64,000 nucleotides of DNA from Stictocephala bisonia (lineage: Eukaryota; Arthropoda; Insecta; Hemiptera; Membracidae): the NCBI GenBank assembly GCA_035578905.1, contig JAQJVL010000083.1, positions 1,572,361 through 1,636,360 of the forward strand, written 5' to 3'. Positions 44,753 to 56,389 of this stretch are shown piece after piece. The first letter of the stretch is position 1. The number at the start of each line of letters is the position of its first letter. The notes under the pieces are model-generated. The model searched no databases, was not told where the DNA came from, and saw only the letters and a program-made list of their open reading frames with translations. The position numbers were made by a program, and so were the translations under genes.

Positions 44753-45184
44753 GTGTGATAATAAAGTGAAATCTGTATCAATTATCTGTATATTTAGTAG
44801 GTTTTTTTAGTTTGTATACAATATCCAAAAGCTGTTTGAAATTATAAGAGTATGAACATCATTCAATAACTTTATGTTACTGATTGCTGGAATTCGATTC
44901 CAAAAGGATTGAATTTGACTTAATGAGTTATAAATAAGTATAGAAATAATACGTTGCCACACTTTGGATTTAATACATTAGACGTCTGACCAATACTTTT
45001 CATTACAAAAATAAAAAAAAAAAATAAAAAAATTAAAAATAAATAAAGCAATAGGAATAAAAAGTCAGTTCAGAAATATTCATTAATTGATGCACGTTTT
45101 GTTAGATTATTCAAGAATGGAATTCATAAAAATATTACGAGCTCTAAATGATTAAATAAATTAAATAAGATTGCAACCTCCAGA
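44753..45184. other. AT-rich intergenic with A-rich tract
   Basis: An A-rich segment at about 45003-45050. No gene was seen. Confidence 0.45.
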
Positions 45185-45469
45185 CAGGCCTAGCCTTTGA
45201 GGTGCATATTTTTTATTTAAAAAAAAAATGAGGTCGATTTCTTCTCTCGTATTTCCAATTAGTCCCATATGAATTGATATAATTGGATTAGAGTATGAAG
45301 AGTGAAGAAGAACATTGCAGTATTTATATAACATAAGTTATTATTAATAAGCTTTAAAAAAATTAGTTAAACTTTGTCTTATATGTCTGCTAATAAGTAA
45401 TGGTTTTTATTGTAATGTATAAAATGTAATGCATATTTTGAAAAAATAAATTATTATTATTATATTATG
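45185..45469 (+). mobile_element. Possible LINE 3' UTR and tail
   Basis: The segment ends GAAAAAATAAATTATTATTATTATATTATG, resembling the AATAAAGGATTTATTATTATT end of the LINE at 48930-48966. No coding part precedes it, so the call rests only on the tail style. Confidence 0.25.
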
Positions 45470-45745
45470 TTAAAATGTTATATAAATTGTTGGTAGACAA
45501 TATATCGAATAAATGTATAAATATAACAAATATGGCAGCATAAATGTCTGACCATCAACCAGCACTCGACAAAAATTAGTTTTCTTATATAAATTGGAAA
45601 TTTGCTCCCAAGAGAACCGTTTACTTCGTATTTGTGTGTCGGTTTTCGCACCGCAATCTATTAGTCCAAAACTGGTCACCAATCCTCCCCCAACCATGAC
45701 AAGAGAGACACTGTCTAGCTGTAAGATAGAAGGCGGTGAACCCAT
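45470..45745 (-). CDS. Unidentified candidate exon or small ORF (91 codons)
   Basis: The frame opens in a good invertebrate start context (GCGATAAAATGGG). It encodes MGSPPSILQLDSVSLVMVGG, GLVTSFGLIDCGAKTD, then SKRFSWEQISNLYKKTNFCR and VLVDGQTFMLPYLL. A hydrophobic stretch lies at residues 14-29. The first 65 or so codons are GC-richer and of mixed amino-acid use, unlike the F/I/Y/L-rich shadows of the AT-rich DNA. The last 20 codons look like read-through into AT-rich sequence, as if an exon ended near 45535. I do not recognise the protein. It may be a first coding exon on the minus strand, or chance. Confidence 0.3.
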   Translation of the reverse strand: MGSPPSILQLDSVSLVMVGGGLVTSFGLIDCGAKTDTQIRSKRFSWEQISNLYKKTNFCRVLVDGQTFMLPYLLYLYIYSIYCLPTIYITF

Positions 45746-45806
45746 TTTATCGCTCCATTAATCAACTGATGACAAAACACTCAGGATAGAATGTCTTTAG
45801 GGTCAA

Positions 45807-45819
45807 GGGGGGGGGGGGG
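45807..45819. repeat. Poly(G) run, 13 bases
   Basis: A G run about 60 bp upstream of the start of the candidate minus-strand exon. Confidence 0.9.
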
Positions 45820-46454
45820 TTGCACGAGTTAATAGCTTCCCCCCGCACAGTTAATTGATTACATAAAAACAAACCTTGTTAGTTCAATAGTTTAAAACAG
45901 TAATTACAAACATCTTTAATAGAAAGCTCACTTAACAAAATATATAAATGTCACTTATTACAAATCTGTAGTTTCTCAATTATTTCATGCATACATAAAT
46001 TATGTATGTTTGAATCTCATAACTGCTATTTATGCAATTAAAATTACGCATGTTTTTAAGTACTGACTAACTATAGCATATTAAAGGTTAAATACCTGTT
46101 ATGTGCCAGTGTTTGATTGCTCGTCATGTCTTACAATGTATTCGATATTCAGTGTGTTTTTATAACTTTAACAAGACCATTGTGTGTTAAAACATTTAAT
46201 ACATTCGTCCATAACACCATAAATGTAATTATAGTGGTTGAAATGGGCTTTCAGTCTCATTCAAAATAAATGCTTGAAAATGCGTCAAGGTTGAATTTGT
46301 TTCGATCATGTTTTTACGATAACTGGTTCCATAAAAAGTATTGTACCATATACGACCTTTGTTTAAATTTTATCCCACACTTATATTGTTTTTTAACACT
46401 TTTTGACATCCACGAATGAAACTTGCACTGCAATTACGTTACACAAACTTAGGG
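45820..46454. other. AT-rich intergenic, nothing recognised
   Basis: No gene or repeat was recognised. Confidence 0.45.
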
Positions 46455-46590
46455 ATGATGTATAATGAGTATGCATCCCAATAAATATTATCACCAATAA
46501 ATAGTAGATGAAAACTCAATACAGTTATAAAATTCAGAAAAATAATAACCAATTTCTTGTTACGCCAATAACCAGAGCAACGGACTGACT
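46455..46590 (-). repeat. Possible SINE family A fragment
   Basis: TTCAGAAAAATAATAACCAA, then CCAATAACCAGAGCAACGG, aligns loosely with CAGAAAGAGCAATTTATCAA and CCAACAACCAGGGCAACTA of the 31786-32080 copy. It directly abuts the 61-bp array. It also carries TAATGAGTATGCATC, the core of the 54-bp array at 11061. Confidence 0.4.
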
Positions 46591-46604
46591 ACAACTTACA
46601 ATGA

Positions 46605-46909
46605 GTCACCACATATTATTAACTTCATCTAATAACTGCATCAAGGTCCTGTCACCACATGTTTCGTCACCACATATTATTAACTTCATCTAATAACTGC
46701 GTCAAGGTCCTGTCACCACATGTTTCGTCACCACATATTATTAACTTCATCTAATAACTGCATCAAGGTCCTGTCACCACATGTTTCGTCACCACATATT
46801 ATTAACTTCATCTAATAACTGCATCAAGGTCCTGGCACCAGATGTTTCATCACCACATATTATTAACTTCATCTAATAACTGCGTCAAGGTCCTGTCACG
46901 AGATGTTTC
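46605..46909 (+). repeat. 61-bp tandem repeat, 5 units
   Basis: Phase marker GTCACCACATATTATTAAC at 46605, 46666, 46727 and 46788, with a fifth unit at about 46849 (ATCACC). The unit includes TTCATCTAATAACTGC and CAAGGTCCTGTCACC. Units are nearly identical, with A/G alternation in GC(A/G)TCAAGG. Confidence 0.97.
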
Positions 46910-47560
46910 GAACACGCTGTGAGTAGCATCCTTAGTGGTATTGTTTGACTCAAGTTATATCAAGTGATGGGCTAGAGATGTTATCGTAGAAGGTGATCAG
47001 TAAGTAGGCGGCTAGTATTGAGTGCTACAATACTGACCGAAGTGTATCATGTTTATTGTCATTTCAAGTAAACTTGTTTCTAACTATCCTTGATACAATA
47101 ATTAGAATTATCATTGAAGGGCATAACTAGTAAACAGTAGTTGTGCTACTTTAAGGCTGTTTCAAAATTAGCTTAATACATGTGCAAACTTCAATAGTAT
47201 TGACTATTAAACAGATTTGTTTTCATTTAATATTTTATAATAAAGCTGCGTATCAAATCAATCAGTTCCCTTTTTCACAATCAATCCATTAATTCTACCA
47301 ACACAACAACTGAACGACCAACCCTTAAAACATGGATCCACTTCAAAGAGCAATTTTTAAATTGCTAATGTTGAAGTTCACAGCAGCTGATTGGTCTTTC
47401 GATCGAGTGGTAACTGAGTGGTTAAACATGGAATTTTTAAGACTACCAATGTTTTTTTTTAACATTCCAGGACCAATGTTTTATTTTTGTCCAAACTCAA
47501 GTCTAGAGTATTTTCAAATACAACACGTATATTAATCTTCAGTATCTTTAGTTTAGTTAG
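46910..47560. other. Intergenic, nothing recognised
   Basis: A 67-codon frame at 47332-47535 has no recognisable motif. The region just precedes the LINE fragment. Confidence 0.4.
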
Positions 47561-48804
47561 GGATCTATTTTTAACCTTGTCGATAAAATTGTCAGGGGCC
47601 TTAAAGGTCGTAAGCACACCCTAGGTGTATTCTTAGACATTTCCAAGGCTTTCGATTGCGTTGACCACAGTATACTACTACAAAAACTTGAGACGTATGG
47701 TATCAGAGGTGTTTCACACCTGTGGTTAAAATCATTCTTGAACCATCGATCTCAGCATGTCCAAATTTCAAACAAACTTTCAAAATCCAAACAGCTGAGT
47801 TATGGCGTCCCCCAGGGATCAATACTCAGCCCACTTCTGTTCTTGATTTATGTCAATGATATTGGTTCATCGCTGCAGCACGGTCAACTCGTCCAATATG
47901 CCAATGACACGACTCTTTGCTTTAGTGAAAACTGTAAAGAAAATCTAGAATTAAACGTTTACCTTGATTTGAACAGTTGTTCTCAGCATTTTAATATGCT
48001 GAACCCCAAAACAAATTCAACAAAATCACAGGTCATCAACTTTTGTTTGAGGCCCATTAATTTCGGAAGTATCCCCTCAGTGTTACTGGCGGACTCTGTG
48101 CTAGAAGAAGTGGAGTCCACTAAATTCCTTGGAATATACCTCGACAGAGGTTTGACATGGAATGACCAAATTAATAGTGTATGCTCTAAGTTATCCTCAG
48201 GCATTTATGTACTGAGGACGCTCTCTAAATACTGCCCTATTCAGGTACTGATGACGGCATATTATGGTCTCATTTACCCTCACCTTTCCTATGGACTGGT
48301 GATTTGGGGAGGTGGTGTGTATATAGTGAATTCTTGAGAGTGTTTAGACTACAAAAGAAGGCAGTCCGAATTATTGCAAATTTAATGAGCAGAGAGTCGT
48401 GCAAACCAATGTTCAAACAACTCAAGCTGTTGACTCTGCCTTGCTTGTATATTCTAGAAACAATTTTATATTGTATGTCCAAATGCAACCTGATAAGGGG
48501 CAGTGACTTACATAATTATAATACTAGAGACAGAGATGACTACCATACTGGGTAACACAGAACGGTAGTCTATCAACACCTGCCCTCGCAAGTGGGTGTC
48601 AAATTAATTAACAGCTTACCTAAAGCAATTAAAATTGCTCCAAATTCAAAAATATTTAAGACCCGCTTGAGAGACATACTCTTGTCCCATGCTTTTTACA
48701 GCATCGGAGAGTTCCTAGCACACGACTGGGAGACCAACTTATTGGCTAGACACATCCCGTTGACTTTTGTGGGAGTTTCAAACACTATAGGTAGATTTGT
48801 GTGA
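47561..48804 (+). pseudogene. CR1/Jockey-type LINE reverse transcriptase, broken
   Basis: A 5'-truncated reverse transcriptase starts at GSIFNLVDKIVRGLK (47561, just after a TAG). Motif A is LDISKAFDCVDH (Asp at 47636-47638). Motif B is SYGVPQGSILSPLLFLIYVND. Motif C reads YANDT where YADDT is expected, because codon 47903-47905 is AAT. Then come FLGIYLDRGLTW and YYGLIYPHLSYGLVIWGG. A one-base frameshift near 48300-48312 moves the frame to FRLQKKAVRIIANL, MFKQLKLLTLPCLYI and NYNTRDRDDYHTG. An in-frame TAA (48553-48555) then interrupts before VGVKLINSLPKAIK. The DD-to-ND change, the frameshift and the stop make it inactive. CR1 or Jockey placement needs a tree. Confidence 0.92.
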
Positions 48805-48966
48805 ATGCCCTCCTTGTATGTATGTTTGTGTGTATTTATTGTTATGAATGATTGTTTAAATTAAAGCCTTAGGTTAATTAATTTTAATACTGACGTTTGC
48901 GATACAATATTTTTTATATTGTCCATGCAATAAAGGATTTATTATTATTACTATTATTATTATTAT
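47561..48966 (+). mobile_element. CR1/Jockey-type LINE remnant with 3' tail
   Basis: The element as a whole: the broken reverse transcriptase, a 3' UTR from about 48805, a polyadenylation-like AATAAAGG at about 48930, and a (TTA)n tail ending near 48966. It is truncated at the 5' end, without the endonuclease domain or first ORF. Confidence 0.8.
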
Positions 48967-49473
48967 CTAATTTTTTGTAACATGAAAAATCAAGTACCTA
49001 TCTTAAAAAAAGATATATGTTTAAATAGTGGCATAAAATGAAAATCGAAAATACACAAGTTACTACATTAACGAACATTACTCAGCCATTAGCTGATGGA
49101 TTGATCCCTCTGCCTAATTACCCTAATTTGCTGGAGATATATTTTGAATTATCTTCCCTATTACAGTGTTAGGAATGATCTAACTATCCTCTAATTTTTT
49201 TATTTCTAGGGTCATTAGCAAGTCTAGCTCATTACAGAGTTTAATACATTTGATTGTTAAAATTCAAACTATTAGAAAGACATAAAAATTAAAATACTGA
49301 ACCCTAATATACATCTCTATATTCATACATTCCATGCAATGAGATGGAATTGTATGACAGTAATGTTTAAATATTTATATTTTATTCTCAATCCAATAAA
49401 GTATTCCAATTGTTCTTTACTAATCATTTTTAAAATCCACACACAACGATGATAGCAAAGTAAAACATAAACC
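48967..49473. other. AT-rich intergenic, nothing recognised
   Basis: No gene or repeat was recognised. Confidence 0.45.
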
Positions 49474-49509
49474 AGCCAAAAGCCTGTTCATAGCCAAAAG
49501 CTTGTTCAT
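49474..49509 (+). repeat. 18-bp direct duplication
   Basis: AGCCAAAAGCCTGTTCAT followed at once by AGCCAAAAGCTTGTTCAT. One mismatch. Confidence 0.9.
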
Positions 49510-50044
49510 AGGGTTGTAACTTAAGAGCTTGCAAGGAGAGACATCCAATAACCATTAGAGTGGATGGGAATCCATAAGGCTACATATTGGAAACATCAGG
49601 GTGGCCATTTGGGAACGGATATTCTACAAGACTTTGTTGCGTTTATTTTCCTGTGCTATGAAGATTTTTCTGTTGCCTAGAAGTTCCAGCACAGCACTTC
49701 TGTTTTACTTGTTATTTAAAATACAGTTGTTATATGTTGACTCTCCACTTATCGAATATTATCTATACATGCTCATAGAAAACGACATTACTCTACACGA
49801 TTAGTATGTTATGAACTCAATATCTGTATAAAATCTTAAATAATTCATTGTTCACTAACTGTTTATGTGGAAATGTTTTTATAAGTTTAAATTGTTTTTT
49901 GCCTACATATTAATTTTTATTTCGATCATATCCTATATGTCCAAATCTGTTATGTATTTGTATGTAACATGTGTATCTGTTTTTATGTACTTTGATATAC
50001 TCTTCAACAATCTAAAGCCTAAATAAACAACAGTGTACAGTCAA
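49510..50044. other. Intergenic, nothing recognised
   Basis: A 67-codon frame at 49601-49804 is not recognised. About 49560-49700 is slightly GC-richer. Confidence 0.4.
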
Positions 50045-50509
50045 TTTGAATAAATGAATTTATTTCCAAAAAAAATTAATACAAATGCTTTATATTGTAA
50101 CAGCTGGAAATTAAATTACTACTTTTATCAGTAATGGGGCCATATTTACTTAAATAACATAACAAAACTATAAACATAAAATACTTAATGAGTCTAGCCA
50201 AAGATATCACATAAAAACAGATAAAATGGCTAACTGATGTCATCTGCAGATAAATAAACGTACAATTAATACCAAGAAGTGACAATTAAATAAAACTACT
50301 GCTACTTAATGAGCTATTTAAAAATACCATGATCAAAAACAATATATTTGGAAAAATATATATGCAATTAAAATAAACGTATGAAATGAATAGGGCAAGA
50401 TTTTATATATACTTATATAAGCTATGTTTGCTTCAGTTTAAATAAACATTTACAAAAGAAATGTCATCTTTGAAAAAAAAACAATGAAAAAAAATTGCAA
50501 AAGCAGTTC

Positions 50510-51390
50510 AGAACTTGTAAACTTTTGATATTATTTGGTAAACAATTAAAGTATTTTGGTCCCAAATACAGAAAGGAATGTTTAAAAATCGATATTTAAC
50601 TTTTGGCAATCTGTACAGACCACTCACGACACTCCTCGTGCAACAAAAGAGGTTGACGTTGCTTTTATTTCTACTTCTAATGTAAAACCATTTAAGAAAT
50701 ATATATATATATATATATAAAGATGTTGGATTGGAAGAATGTTCAAGATGCAATACAAAGGAAAATAGGTTTCTAGTTTATTCTTTTTTTTTAATAACTC
50801 GAACAAAATCATTTTGGGTTGTCCTCAATCGATCCATTAAACCCTTGAGAGTAGTATCCCAACATATAAAGCCCATACTGTAATCTAGAGTGAAATATAG
50901 CAAAGTAGAGAGAGCAAAGAATTTTAACATGACAAAAGTTCCTTAGGTTATAAAACTTCCTTATTAAGGATCGAAGAAAACACATGAATGCGAATCATTC
51001 ATGTGTTTGTGAAAAGAAAATTTTTCGTCAAGAGTGATAGATTCCTAAATAATTGAAATGCTTTACTTGCTTTTGATATTCACATTCACATATTTGTAAA
51101 TCACACAAGAAAGAATGACAGATTAATGGAAAAGGAAAATTAAAACCAACAAAATCAAAATTGGCATATTGAGATTTGGAAATGTGAACTTGCATTTTGT
51201 TTTCTATACACCATTGACGTAATAGTAAAAGATCCGAAATAATAAAATTAGCCAATAATTGAGTGTCAACACCAGAATAAAATAACGCTACAGCACCCGC
51301 AAAATCACCAACACAACCACGAAAAGAAAATTCTAATACATCATTTATAAAAATTAGGAATAGAGAGGCAAATAATTTAAATAATACAAT
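50510..51390 (-). pseudogene. Jockey-type LINE reverse transcriptase, heavily decayed
   Basis: Read on the minus strand across several frames: SLFLIFINDVLEFSF, GDFAGAVALFYSG (position of motif C, where FADDTAL is expected, so both catalytic Asp are lost), LANFIISDLLLLRQWCIENK, MQVHISKSQYANF and VKHFNYLGIYHS (the YLGI block). After several stops and shifts come LDYSMGFICWDTTLKGLMDR, QNDFVRVIKKK, LNILPIQHLY, FYIRSRNKSN and YRLPKVKYRFLNI. This order (palm motif C, W-C-x-x-N, YLG, late Cys/Trp and R-N blocks) is that of Jockey-superfamily proteins. A (TA)n run at 50699-50719 has expanded inside the former coding sequence. No function is possible. Confidence 0.75.
50699..50719. repeat. (TA)n microsatellite
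   Basis: About ten TA units within the decayed LINE. Confidence 0.9.
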
Positions 51391-51412
51391 AACAAGAAAA
51401 ATAGTTACTTAC

Positions 51413-51444
51413 TTGCTACTTCTTATTATAGCAAGAAGTAGCAA
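51413..51444. other. Perfect 12-bp hairpin at LINE 5' boundary
   Basis: TTGCTACTTCTT (51413-51424) and AAGAAGTAGCAA (51433-51444) pair perfectly across an 8-nt loop. It lies just outside the 5' truncation point of the minus-strand LINE and may be a scar of its insertion. Confidence 0.85.
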
Positions 51445-51494
51445 ATAATGATGTTGTTACGTGCAACTACAATAAAATCACTGATCACAGTTCT

Positions 51495-51636
51495 TCAACT
51501 TTAATAGCATAGGCAATTAAATCACGATTCTTAACATACTACAGAAACAAATGAATAATAATACATCACACTCATTCACCCCTCATACTCCCCCATATCT
51601 CTACGATCGGTGTCTTAGTATTGTATTATGAGTGTA
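51495..51636 (+). repeat. SINE family A, 3' half only
   Basis: Plus-strand 3' half ending CATATCTCTACGATCGGTGT, the family's terminal block (compare CGATATCTCTACGATCGGCG on the minus strand at 31786-31811). The 5' half and tRNA head are missing. Confidence 0.65.
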
Positions 51637-52474
51637 TAATATATTTTATTCATACCATTACATAATTTGGGTCACATGAAGCCTTAGTACCTGAAACATA
51701 TGAAAATACCTGATTAAATTAAATAAGTAATACTAAACAATATAGAACAAACTATGAAAAACTTAAAAAGGTAATGGAAATCAAATAAAGGAATGCAATT
51801 TTATCAGAAGGATCAAATTGAACGGTGATTTACTCTTTAGAACATGAATTTAAAGATACGAACATGAATGGAAAAGCAATAAAATTTACACTTCTTCAAA
51901 TTACTGAAGTGTTTATTAGTATGTTTACTAGTAATATTATAAAACATAAATGAGGTCTGAAAGATGATTAGATGCATCCGTTATAAATAAATGTTGAGTG
52001 AGAGGACGCGAATATTTGAACTTCAGCATGTAGAAAATATGAAGAAGACCTGGATGAAATCGTCCCTTTCTCCACACGTTCATTTCTTAGCTAAGATATT
52101 TTCTCAATATTCCTTTCACCTTACAAATCCATTCCATTCTTGATCAATCCGGTATTTCCTAAAATTTATAAAATAGTTTTCTTGGCCTTTATATTAACCC
52201 TCCTGTGATGATATGCAATTGCTGACAACTTAGGCATCGTCATAAAAACGTGATGGTTTTAACTACACTTCTATAAACAACATAAGGCATACAAATGTTA
52301 TCCAGTAAAGGTCATTTCACCCAAGTAAGCAATATGTTCCTTGGATATCAACCATTGTTAAACTATTAACACAACAATTTCATACAAAGGTTGTAACATC
52401 ATTCTTGCATAGTTAAATGTAAACATTATTGTGTAGTTACACATAAATGTTACGAAAATATAGATGCCGTCATA
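51637..52474. other. AT-rich intergenic, nothing recognised
   Basis: No gene or repeat was recognised. Confidence 0.45.
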
Positions 52475-52880
52475 CATCTCACTCACCTTTACGACGGTCC
52501 AACATGGTGTTCACAAGTATTTTATTATGTTTTACTCACCTACTAAGTTAATATAACTCTTAAGACTGTTGACATGATGAACATTCCTAATACAACATCT
52601 CACACACCTTCACCATGGTCCTTCAATGAGTTCATAAATGTTTTATTACGTTCCCACTCACCCAGGAAGTCAATATGACTCTTAGAATGTTAACGAATGT
52701 TTCTCAGACGACATCTCACCCACCTTCACCATGGTCCATCAATGAGTTCAGAAATATTTTGTTCCGTTCCCACTCACCCAGGAAGTCAATATGACTCTTA
52801 GAATGTTGACGAACGTTTCTCAGACGACATCTCACCCACCTTTACGACGGTCCAACAATGTGCTCAGAAGTGTTGCGTCT
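52475..52880 (+). repeat. ~118-bp tandem repeat, about 3.4 units
   Basis: Phase marker CATCTCACNCACCTT at 52475, 52596, 52712 and 52828 (spacings 121, 116, 116). The unit includes CCATGGTCC, TTCCCACTCACCCAGGAAGT and CAATATGACTCTTAGAATGT. Units 2 and 3 are nearly identical. Units 1 and 4 share TTTACGACGGTCCAACA, which units 2 and 3 lack. Confidence 0.95.
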
Positions 52881-55800
52881 GTTCACTATAACGAGTCGAC
52901 TTCATATGCTAAACGTCTCTTGGGACCCGTTCATCGGAAAGTGTGTCTGGATCTGCGGTGCTAAGGTGACAACAAGTGTTTGATATTTAATATTACTGAA
53001 TTGTACGATATAATTATTGTATCTAATTATCATGTATCCTGTAAAGAATACATTTTATTTCAAGTAAGTATATAAGACTGTAATCGGAGAACTACTCATA
53101 ATTGTTTTTTGTGTCTTTTTGTTTCAATAGCTATTAAAAAAGTATCTTATTTTATTTTGAAGTTTCTTATAATAGCAACAGTTAAAACAAAACATACAAA
53201 TCGTCAGAGAAAAATTTAAATGAAATATTGTGCAAACTGAAAACAGATATTTAAATCGTAATAGCCTTTTACCCTCGTTAACTACGGTAAAATATTTTAT
53301 ATATATAATAAAATGTAATTCCCTTCGAATGATTATTTCTCAAGACCTTAATTTATTACACGTTTAAACAGGGTTAGTGAAAGATAAACGTTTTGCGACA
53401 GATAACATGTCTATACTTTAAATTATTCTTAAACTTTCTTCTGTTGTTTATTACAGAAAATCATTCTACGTAATGACAATATACAACATTTTACCTTTTA
53501 TATGAAGGCCTATAGGCCATATTAAAAATTTAAAATAATTTATATTAGTTTCAGTTGGGTCATGTAAAGAATCGTTAAATTAAGCTTTATATCAATGACA
53601 ACAACAATTTGATCAACGTTCCATTAACAATTCTATGCTTTAACATAATATATGTTTCGGTCTGGTCTGGTAGTAGCTTATTTATATCTTTAAATTGTTT
53701 ACCAAATAATCAAATGTAGACTTTAGAAGGAATACAAATATTTAATTTCCATTAATTTCATGTTTATATAATTTTAAAATTTTTTAAATATCCACCTTAT
53801 CCATATATAAAAATGTTGTAACGATAAAACGTTAAAATTGAAAATCACAACACAATAACAATTGTGAATGTATTGGGTCTCATTCGCCCCTCCCTCCCCA
53901 ACTAAAAAAGTCTAAAGTAGTGTTTGTTTGTTTTATGGCTCGTTTTTGTGATTTACACGCACTCTGTTCTGTCAGGCCAGACGTTTTTGTGATTTGTGAG
54001 GTTATGTTTTCAGTGAGGAACAAGATACCAGGACTTTGATCCGAGGGAACACTGTCAAGATGATTTTTTAAGCATTAAATGAACAATTCTCACAACCTTA
54101 ACTGGTAGTAAGTTAAAATTTTATATATGTAATTGATATACTACGTATGCAATATTTTTTAAATGTTTGTTTGAAACAGTTTTTTTACGTTGCTGAAAGA
54201 CGTTTTTGTTTCCTTGCCATATATTGTCACTACCCTAATTTTACCGTAATATTTGTACAGCTACTATACTACAGTATATGATGTATGTTAAGTGGACTCC
54301 GTCAAAGCATGACATTCCTCAAATGTGTATTAGGTAAACTTATAAATGATAAACTGTTGCTTCTAGATAAGCGCTGTTTTAATTCAAGCACTCGTATAAT
54401 ACAAGAATATTAGGTTAGCTTTCAACAATTAACTTTCCATTTTTCCTGAGGAACTTCAACGTAAGCATAAGTATGTTTTAACCCCTTCCTTGTAACAAAA
54501 TGTTTATTATTATAATATAAGTAAAGACTAATACAACTAACTATGATTGCTATCCTGATACCACAGGGATTCGTGGAGGAATGAATCTACTTGTAGCTTT
54601 CAGTACTTTCATTGCAATAAACTTACGTTGTGTTATGTTGATTTTTATTGTATTTCTACCAATATGTAATATAGTAACTAAGAAGTTTTACTATTTCATG
54701 TAATTACGTCTGAAAAAAAAATTTACGCAGTAAAATTACGTTACGTTAATAAGCGTTTTAAATCATCCAACAATCTTACTCGTGTGTGAAATATGTCGAA
54801 TTCAGTTGTGCCACTACACGTGGATAACAAGTTTTGAACAGACCGTCAGTTGGCCACACTGCCTTGATACAGCTGTCCGAAACTCACTCTGCCTGTCTGT
54901 TTGGTTAAATTAGTTTTGACCACAAGCCCATCTCGAATCCAATGCAAAATAAATGACAACAATCGCCACAAGAGGTTTGCTGTTATCAATTAATTCAGCT
55001 AATTAACCTATAATTAATATTGTTTGTCAATTATAAGTTATAATAATTTATAAATTATATTAAGTAATATTTTTGTGAGTTTTTTACCAACATTTTGTCT
55101 GTAATGTTATTTTTCACATTTAACATTGCATTGTTATTGTAAAAAAGAAGGAAAATATGAGTTTTTTGTGGTGATTATAAATGTAAGTCTATGAATAAGT
55201 ACTGTTTCCTGTTTGTACTATCGTTAAATAAGTATGTATAGAATGTACAGAGGCTACTGTTGACATATTATGTAAGAATAATTTTGTATACTGCTTCTGC
55301 TCCCAGTTTATCAAAAAGGAGTAACCTATAATTTCTTCTTTAGTTAACTTATTAAAAATAAATCATCAGATTAGGTTTAACTTTTACTAAACACAGTAAT
55401 TTTAATAATAAATAAATCAGCAAGTTAATTAACACAAATTATACTCAAGACCATTCTTCACTACATTTTATAGTTTTTTATAGCAAATACGTTGTCGACA
55501 GAAGTTTTTCTAAAAAATCTAGTAGGCCTATTTCAAAGTTCTTTCAAAATTATAATTTATTTAAATTCATTATAGCATTTTTAAAACGATTCACTGAATA
55601 ATTAAAGAAATAAAAAAATTAGCAGAAAAATCAGGTCTAAATGTCTATTATAAAGAAGTCTAAAAATATTTGGGTGCAAAGGTTTACATCTCAGTGAAAG
55701 ATTGACTTCAGTGGTATGCGGGAACATAAAATTCCCTCTGTCAATAAATCAACCCCACCTATCTACCCACTCTTCATTCTTTCCAAAAACACCAAAATGC

Positions 55801-56389
55801 ACTTCCCTTACTTTTGAATACTGCTCGTGTAAAAACCGGGGTATTCAATGATTGATGTATTGTACGTTTTAAGCAAGTTTTGGAACGCTCTCCTATCTTC
55901 ATTCACAAAAATATAAAAAATTACACTCTATACCAATCTATATTTGATTGGATTTAAACTATTTAATAATTTTACACTAACTATCTAAACCAAGAAAATC
56001 CACTACAGTAAATCATTGCTGTTACAGTTCACCAATACTTCGTAAAATTGAGCGTCAATTTGTCAAAATAATAAATTATTAAGCTGTTAATTACAAAACT
56101 GCGTTTTGTACATTCATATTTTTGGAAATCATAGAAGTAGATTTTTTACTTATTGACAAGCATCCATAGTTATTTATTCATTACAAACTAGATACTTAGT
56201 TAGTAATTTTATATTGCAAAGAACCTTATTAGTTCCATTAAATATAATTTTAATTATTTAACATTACACAGGTGTGAAAAAATGTCGGAGCAAGCCGAAT
56301 CTGAAAACACAAGGCTTAAAAATTATTCTTAACCATAAAAATCATGTACAATATATTGGCAATGATACATAAAAAAGCCATGTCCTATA
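52881..56389. other. Intergenic, 3.5 kb, two GC-richer patches
   Basis: Mostly AT-rich. About 53890-54050 contains CGTTTTTGTGATTT twice. About 54780-54960 is GC-richer (GACCGTCAGTTGGCCACACTG) without a recognisable frame. At 56282 a 16-codon frame MSEQAESENTRLKNYS follows a splice-acceptor-like TTACACAG; no donor or continuation was seen. No gene is called. Confidence 0.4.

Larger units (their letters stand above)
50045..51395 (-). mobile_element. Second LINE remnant with probable 3' UTR
   Basis: The minus-strand element is bounded by the reverse-transcriptase remnant (50510-51390) and a probable 3' UTR ending GGAAATAAATTCATTTATTC near 50045. The tail boundary is inferred from the AATAAA signal. 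Confidence 0.55.

Noticed and set aside
47332..47535. 67-codon frame just upstream of the LINE as its 5' ORF
   Set aside because: It shares no LINE motif, and a TAG separates it from the reverse transcriptase homology starting at 47561.
56282..56332. Mini-frame MSEQAESENTRLKNYS after an acceptor-like site
   Set aside because: It stops after 16 codons, has no splice donor and no visible continuation.
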